The notes beneath the pieces are model-generated. The model was not told the origin of the DNA, did no database searches, and saw only the letters and a list, made by a program, of their open reading frames with translations. The position numbers and the translations under genes were made by a program. A DNA stretch of 64,000 bases from Streptacidiphilus sp. ASG 303 (GTDB lineage: Bacteria > Actinomycetota > Actinomycetes > Streptomycetales > Streptomycetaceae): contig NZ_JAJLRA010000014.1 in NCBI RefSeq assembly GCF_020991365.1, forward strand, positions 90,467 through 154,466, in the 5' to 3' direction. Below, piece by piece: positions 60,473 to 64,000 of the stretch (positions within the stretch are counted from its first letter, which is position 1; the number at the start of each line of letters is the position of its first letter).

Positions 60473-61359
60473 CAGACCGCTCCCGGGTGGGCGCGGGCCA
60501 CGCACTGCATCTCGGCGAGCAGCCGGCCCATGGCCTCGGTGTGGACGCCGTCGCGCCCGGCCCGGCCGCCGACCGCGGCGAGCGGCGGGACCTGCGGGAC
60601 GTCGAGCCCGGCGGCGGCGCAGACCTCGGCGAGCGCCTCCCCGACCTCGGCGCGCAGCACGGACGGGTCGACGGCGGCGCCGGACGCGGCCAGGCGCAGC
60701 TCCACCGGGTGCGGGGTGAGGAGCTCGTCCAGGTAGGGCACGACCTGCTCCAGGCCGCGCCGCATGCGCTCGCGGGACAGCTCGGTGCCGTCGCCGAGCC
60801 GCACCGTCCAGGCGGCGGCGTACTCGCGGTGGTAGGCGAGCTCCTTGGCGCCCTTGGCGGCGACGGCGGCCAGCACCGGGTCGGCGGAGGAGGCGAGGCG
60901 GCGGAAGAGTGCGAGGCGGGCGCAGGAGAAGAGCAGCAGGCGCGCGGTGGAGTGCGCGAAGTCGCCGTTGGGCAGCTCCACCAGGCGGACGTTGCGGAAC
61001 TCGTGCTCGTCGCGGAGGAACGCCAGGTCGTCCTCGCTCCGCCCGCTGCCGTCGGCCTGCCCGGCGCGCGCGAGCAGCAGGCGGGCCTGGCCGAGCAGGT
61101 CGAGGCCGGTGTTGGCGAGCGCGACCTCGTCCTCCAGCTCGGGGGCGCGGGTGCACCACTCGGTGAGCCGCTGGGCGAGGACCAGCGCGTCGTCGCCCAG
61201 CATCAGGCAGTACGCACCGAGGTCCGCGCCGTCCACACCGGCGGGCAGGCTGGTGTCCACACCGTGCAGCGGGTCGGTGAAGCCGGTGCCGTAGGCCCAG
61301 CGGGCCTCCCCCTCCGGGGACGTCTCCGCCAGGGACAGGTAGACGTGGTCGTCGCTCAC
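60469..61359 (-). CDS. paaC: Phenylacetyl-CoA epoxidase structural subunit PaaC
   Basis: A 296-residue ferritin-like subunit that pairs with PaaA but does not carry the full di-iron ligand set. Seen are LGDDALVLAQRLTEWCTRAPELEDEVALANTGLDLLGQARLLL and KGAKELAYHREYAAAWTVRLGDGTELSRERM. The GTG at 61359 follows GAGGAGCG. A 56-base gap separates it from paaB. Confidence 0.94.
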   Translation of the reverse strand: MSDDHVYLSLAETSPEGEARWAYGTGFTDPLHGVDTSLPAGVDGADLGAYCLMLGDDALVLAQRLTEWCTRAPELEDEVALANTGLDLLGQARLLLARAGQADGSGRSEDDLAFLRDEHEFRNVRLVELPNGDFAHSTARLLLFSCARLALFRRLASSADPVLAAVAAKGAKELAYHREYAAAWTVRLGDGTELSRERMRRGLEQVVPYLDELLTPHPVELRLAASGAAVDPSVLRAEVGEALAEVCAAAGLDVPQVPPLAAVGGRAGRDGVHTEAMGRLLAEMQCVARAHPGAVW

Positions 61360-61415
61360 GCGGCGCTCCTCTGCTCTGGGTGGTCCCGGGTGGTCCGGGA
61401 CGCTCCCGGGCCGTC

Positions 61416-61718
61416 CTAGATGTGGGGGACGTCCTCGGGGATGTCGTAGAAGGTGGGGTGGCGGTAGACCTTGTCGCCGCTGGGGGCGAAGAAGGGGTCC
61501 TTCTCGTCCGGCGCGGAGGCGGTGATGGCGGCGGAGGGCACGACCCACAGGGAGACGCCCTCGTTGCGGCGGGTGTAGAGGTCGCGGGCGGCCAGCAGGG
61601 CCATCCGGTCGTCGGCGGCGTGCAGCGAGCCGACGTGGACGTGGTTGAGCCCGCGCTTGCTGCGGACGAAGACCTCGTACAGCGGCCAGTCGGCCCGGGG
61701 GGCGGTCGTGTCGCTCAT
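61416..61718 (-). CDS. paaB: Phenylacetyl-CoA epoxidase small subunit PaaB
   Basis: A 100-residue Paa[53 protein letters not shown] and the end [19 protein letters not shown]. It stabilises PaaA-C. The start overlaps the paaA stop by ATGA. Confidence 0.95.
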   Translation of the reverse strand: MSDTTAPRADWPLYEVFVRSKRGLNHVHVGSLHAADDRMALLAARDLYTRRNEGVSLWVVPSAAITASAPDEKDPFFAPSGDKVYRHPTFYDIPEDVPHI

Positions 61719-62791
61719 GCTGCTCCTCCTGGTGCTGCCCCGGCCGGGGCCGCCGGGGTGTCCTGCGCCGGGGCCGCCGGGGTGCCCGCCGCGGCGCGGG
61801 CGGCCTGCTTCGCGGCGTGGGCGGCGGCGGCCTCGCGCACCCAGGCGCCGTCCTCGTGGGCGCGGCGGCGGCGCTCGACGCGCTCGGCGCTGCACGGGCC
61901 CTGGCCGCGGATGACCCGGCCGAGCTCCTCCCAGTCGGGCTCGCCGAAGTCGTGGTGGCCGCGCTCCTCGTTCCACTCCAGGCAGGGGTCGGGCAGGGTG
62001 ACGCCGAGCCGCTCCGCCTGGGGGACGGTCATGTCGACGAAGCGCTGGCGCAGCTCGTCGTTGGTGTGGCGCTTGATGCGCCAGGCCATGGACTGCGCGG
62101 TGTTGGGCGAGTCGGCGTCCGGCGGCCCGAACATCATCAGCGACGGCCACCACCAGCGGTCCACGGCGTCCTGGACCATGCGGCGCTGGGCGTCGGTGCC
62201 GCGCATCATGGTCATCAGCAGCTCGTAGCCCTGCCGCTGGTGGAAGGACTCCTCCTTGCAGACCCGGACCATGGCGCGGGCGTAGGGGCCGTAGGAGCAG
62301 CGGCACAGCGGCACCTGGTTGCAGATGGCGGCGCCGTCCACGAGCCAGCCGATCACGCCGACGTCGGCGAAGGTCAGCGTGGGGTAGTTGAAGATCGAGG
62401 AGTACTTCTGCCGGCCGCTGACCAGCTTCTCGGTCAGCTCGGCCCGGTCCGCGCCCAGGGTCTCGGCGGCGGAGTACAGGTACAGGCCGTGGCCGGCCTC
62501 GTCCTGGACCTTGGCCAGCAGGATCGCCTTGCGGCGCAGGGAGGGGGCGCGGGTGAGCCAGTTGCCCTCGGGCTGCATGCCGATGATCTCGGAGTGCGCG
62601 TGCTGGGCGATCTGCCGGATCAGCGTCGCGCGGTAGCCGTCGGGCATCCAGTCGCGCGGCTCGATCCGCTGCTCGGCCGCGACGACCTCCTCGAAGTGCC
62701 GCCGGAGCGCGTCGGTGCCGGGCTCGGCGGCGGCCGCCGCGCCTGCTGCGGCGCCCGCGGTCGCGGCGCCTGCGGTACCGGTACTGGACAC
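61715..62791 (-). CDS. paaA: Phenylacetyl-CoA epoxidase catalytic subunit PaaA
   Basis: A 358-residue di-iron oxygenase that adds oxygen across the aromatic ring of phenylacetyl-CoA. The iron-binding stretches are [14 protein letters not shown] near residues 93-106 and [17 protein letters not shown] near 175-191, along with [22 protein letters not shown]. The C-terminus has an Ala/Pro tail. The GTG at 62791 follows GGGAGG. It is the first gene of paaABCDE; thioesterase, ring-opening and beta-oxidation paa genes are not in the window. Confidence 0.96.
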   Translation of the reverse strand: MSSTGTAGAATAGAAAGAAAAAEPGTDALRRHFEEVVAAEQRIEPRDWMPDGYRATLIRQIAQHAHSEIIGMQPEGNWLTRAPSLRRKAILLAKVQDEAGHGLYLYSAAETLGADRAELTEKLVSGRQKYSSIFNYPTLTFADVGVIGWLVDGAAICNQVPLCRCSYGPYARAMVRVCKEESFHQRQGYELLMTMMRGTDAQRRMVQDAVDRWWWPSLMMFGPPDADSPNTAQSMAWRIKRHTNDELRQRFVDMTVPQAERLGVTLPDPCLEWNEERGHHDFGEPDWEELGRVIRGQGPCSAERVERRRRAHEDGAWVREAAAAHAAKQAARAAAGTPAAPAQDTPAAPAGAAPGGAA

Positions 62792-62803
62792 GGGCCCACC
62801 TCC

Positions 62804-62825
62804 CTACTGACCGTTCGGTCGGTAG
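62804..62825. promoter_or_regulatory. PaaR-like operator upstream of paaA
   Basis: A 22-bp palindrome centred at 62814/62815: CTACTGACCG and CGGTCGGTAG pair at 9 of 10 positions. It contains ACTGACCGTTCG followed by GTCGGT, close to the Corynebacterium glutamicum PaaR site as I recall it (ACTNACCG-N2-CG-N2-CGGTNAGT), with only the last three bases differing. It lies 13 bases upstream of the GTG. Confidence 0.78.
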
Positions 62826-63102
62826 CCAGTCTCGCGGGTGGACGGCTCTCCTGGCAAGGGGAGGGCGGACACGGGGCACCGGAGGCGGGGGTGACCCGTA
62901 CTCCCGGCGGGCCGCCGCACCGGGGAGACCGACGGGCCCGGCCTGCACGCACACGGGGGATGCCCACGTACCGCCTCCCTCGCACCGCGGGGACGGTCCG
63001 CGCGGCCGGCCCCTCGGCGAGGGCGGGCCGGCATCGGGCGGTGACCGCCGCAGGCCGGGCGGCGGTCCGGCCGGGCGGGCTCCCGCGCCCGGCGCGGGGG
63101 TG
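62826..63102. other. Intergenic stretch between paaA promoter and the MarR gene end
   Basis: Beyond the paaA operator I see no gene, strong hairpin or repeat here. Confidence 0.5.
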
Positions 63103-63648
63103 CTAGCGCGGGGCGTCCGCCCCCGGCAGGGGGGACCGGGCGAGATTGGCGGTCATGCGGCCGAGGACGGCGGTGGCGGCGGCGATGTCGTCGGCGCCGA
63201 GCCGCATGGCGTCCCCGAGCGCCGGGGGGACGGCCAGGGCGCGGGTGCGCAGCTCCACGCCGCGGGGGGTGGGGGCGACCTCGACGAGGCGCTCGTCGCG
63301 GGCCGAGCGGCGGCGGGTGAGGAGGTGGTTGGCCTCCAGCCGCTTGAGCAGGGGGGTGAGGGTTCCGTAGTCCAGGCCGAGTGCGTCGACCAGGTCCTTG
63401 ACGGGGACCGCCCCGTGCTCCCACAGGGCGAGCATGACCAGGTACTGGGGGTAGGTCAGGCCGAGGTCCTCCAGCAGGGGGCGGTAGGCCGCGGTCAGGG
63501 CGCGCGAGGCGGCGTAGAGGGTGAAGCAGAACTGGTCCTTGAGGAGCAGGGACGGCTGCGGGTCCCCGCCGTCGCCGGCGCGGCCGGCCGGGTGCGCCTC
63601 GTCGGGCTGCTCCGGGGTCGCCGGGGCGGGGGGCGGTGCGGGGTCCAT
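63103..63648 (-). CDS. OhrR-type MarR-family repressor
   Basis: A 181-residue MarR protein. The OhrR redox cysteine is present as Cys41 in LLKDQFCFTLYAASRALTAAY. Two conserved tyrosines that hydrogen-bond to it are likely at 45 and 50-60. The winged helix is VPVKDLVDALGLDYGTLTPLLKRLEANHLLTRRRSARDERLVEVAPTPRG. The first 30 residues are Pro/Ala-rich. The ATG at 63648 follows CAGGAGG. OhrR usually represses a divergent ohr peroxidase; here the divergent gene encodes a secreted protein instead. Confidence 0.88.
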   Translation of the reverse strand: MDPAPPPAPATPEQPDEAHPAGRAGDGGDPQPSLLLKDQFCFTLYAASRALTAAYRPLLEDLGLTYPQYLVMLALWEHGAVPVKDLVDALGLDYGTLTPLLKRLEANHLLTRRRSARDERLVEVAPTPRGVELRTRALAVPPALGDAMRLGADDIAAATAVLGRMTANLARSPLPGADAPR

Positions 63649-63771
63649 GGGGGCCTCCTGGTCGGTCGGGGTGCGGCTCCGGGGCCGGTGGCGGCGGCCG
63701 GGCCGGCGCCGCCGGGGGCGGGACACCGCCCTCCGAGGTTCCAGCGAGTGCAATCTTACCGCCAACGATTA

Positions 63772-63817
63772 ACTTGTGCACGAGGCACTTGCACGCACGA
63801 AACTTGTGCCATAGCCT
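63772..63817 (+). promoter_or_regulatory. Three 8-bp direct repeats at exact 15-bp spacing over a promoter
   Basis: ACTTGTGC at 63772 and 63802 and ACTTGCAC at 63787 are spaced by exactly 15 bp. TTGCAC (63789-63794) and TAGCCT (63812-63817) make a -35/-10 pair with 17 bp between, reading toward the secreted-protein gene. A repressor bound along this array would block the promoter. Confidence 0.65.
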
Positions 63818-63874
63818 TCCGGAGGACGCCCCGCCGGGGAGCCCGAGAGACCGCACCCTTCCGAAGGAACGACG

Positions 63875-64000
63875 ATGATCAACGCCGTCAAGCACCGCCG
63901 CGCCGTCCTGACCGCCGCCGCCCTGGGCGCCGCCGCCGTCGCGGCCACCACCGCGGCCACCACCGCCTCCGCCGCCCCGGCCCGCCCCGCCGCCCACCAC
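63875..64000 (+). CDS. Secreted protein, 5' end only
   Basis: Forty-two codons are visible: MINAVKHRR, then a hydrophobic Ala-rich run (residues 10-33) ending in ATTASAAPA, a signal peptide with a likely cut after ASA. The mature protein begins with Ala/Pro/His residues and is cut by the window end. The ATG at 63875 follows GAAGGAACG. No family can be assigned. It diverges from an OhrR-type regulator. Confidence 0.72.
   Translation, partial: MINAVKHRRAVLTAAALGAAAVAATTAATTASAAPARPAAHH

Noticed and set aside
1..64000. tRNA, rRNA, insertion sequence or prophage
   Set aside because: None recognised by eye: no transposase or integrase motifs and no cloverleaf-like sequences with a terminal TTCGA arm.

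Overview
The window is very G+C-rich, with dense, often overlapping operons, many GTG and a few TTG starts, GGAGG-type ribosome sites, mycothiol-era actinobacterial families and a cvn conservon. Together these point to a Streptomyces (or close Streptomycetaceae) chromosome. I see no rRNA, tRNA, CRISPR array, insertion sequence or phage gene, so the region reads as ordinary accessory/core-arm chromosome. Most long ORFs opposite the listed genes are high-GC shadows and are omitted.

1-4.3 kb holds the start of a minus-strand siderophore operon: diaminobutyrate aminotransferase, PLP decarboxylase and a diamine/lysine N-hydroxylase that runs off the left edge. A clear iron box sits upstream, and the gene set fits a diaminopropane-hydroxamate (schizokinen/rhizobactin-like) NRPS-independent siderophore rather than plain desferrioxamine. 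4.8-7.5 kb carries a secreted trypsin-like protease, an unknown protein and a small cation transporter. 7.6-11.8 kb is an arsenic island: arsC, arsR, an aquaporin-type channel, an ArsN-like acetyltransferase, a second arsR and the flavoprotein ArsO with paired cysteines at its tail, but no ArsB or Acr3 pump. Next comes an in-frame glutamine amidotransferase-methyltransferase fusion.

13.5-18.5 kb carries a PNPOx-fold protein, then a CitA/CitB-type two-component system divergent from the C4-dicarboxylate carrier gene dctA. 18.6-24.2 kb is a conservon (cvnABCD) preceded by an MHYT membrane sensor gene. 24.8-30.3 kb carries a membrane-anchored lytic polysaccharide monooxygenase, a PucR regulator divergent from an Mpo1-like protein, a glyoxalase-fold gene behind a SoxR-type operator, an Asp/Glu racemase and a maleylpyruvate-isomerase-fold protein. 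30.5-34.8 kb has an ABC exporter divergent from an MFS gene and its ArsR-type partner, with a 13-bp-arm palindrome between them.

34.9-38.8 kb holds RidA, GNAT and PTH2 genes. 38.9-47 kb is the most coherent metabolic system: RpiR regulator, D-aminopeptidase DppA (M55), M20 peptidase, and a dipeptide-type binding protein with two permeases but no ATPase. Two identical 12-bp AT-rich motifs lie upstream of the regulator and of the binding-protein gene. A divergent XRE-cupin regulator flanks it. 47-54 kb is rich in secreted hydrolases (alpha/beta hydrolase, amidase with a transglycosylase-like front, C39-like peptidase). 54.5-58.8 kb has YbjQ, a PLP gamma-lyase divergent from an Lrp regulator, and a TetR regulator divergent from a flavin monooxygenase. 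58.8-62.8 kb is a complete paaABCDE phenylacetyl-CoA epoxidase operon behind a PaaR-like operator. The right edge has an OhrR-type MarR gene divergent from a secreted protein cut by the window end, with three repeats at 15-bp spacing between them.

I did not find one wholly unprecedented system. The best leads are the D-peptide uptake/RpiR module with its shared motif, the amidotransferase-methyltransferase fusion beside the ars island, and several sharp operators (iron box, SoxR-type, PaaR-type, and two unexplained palindromes).
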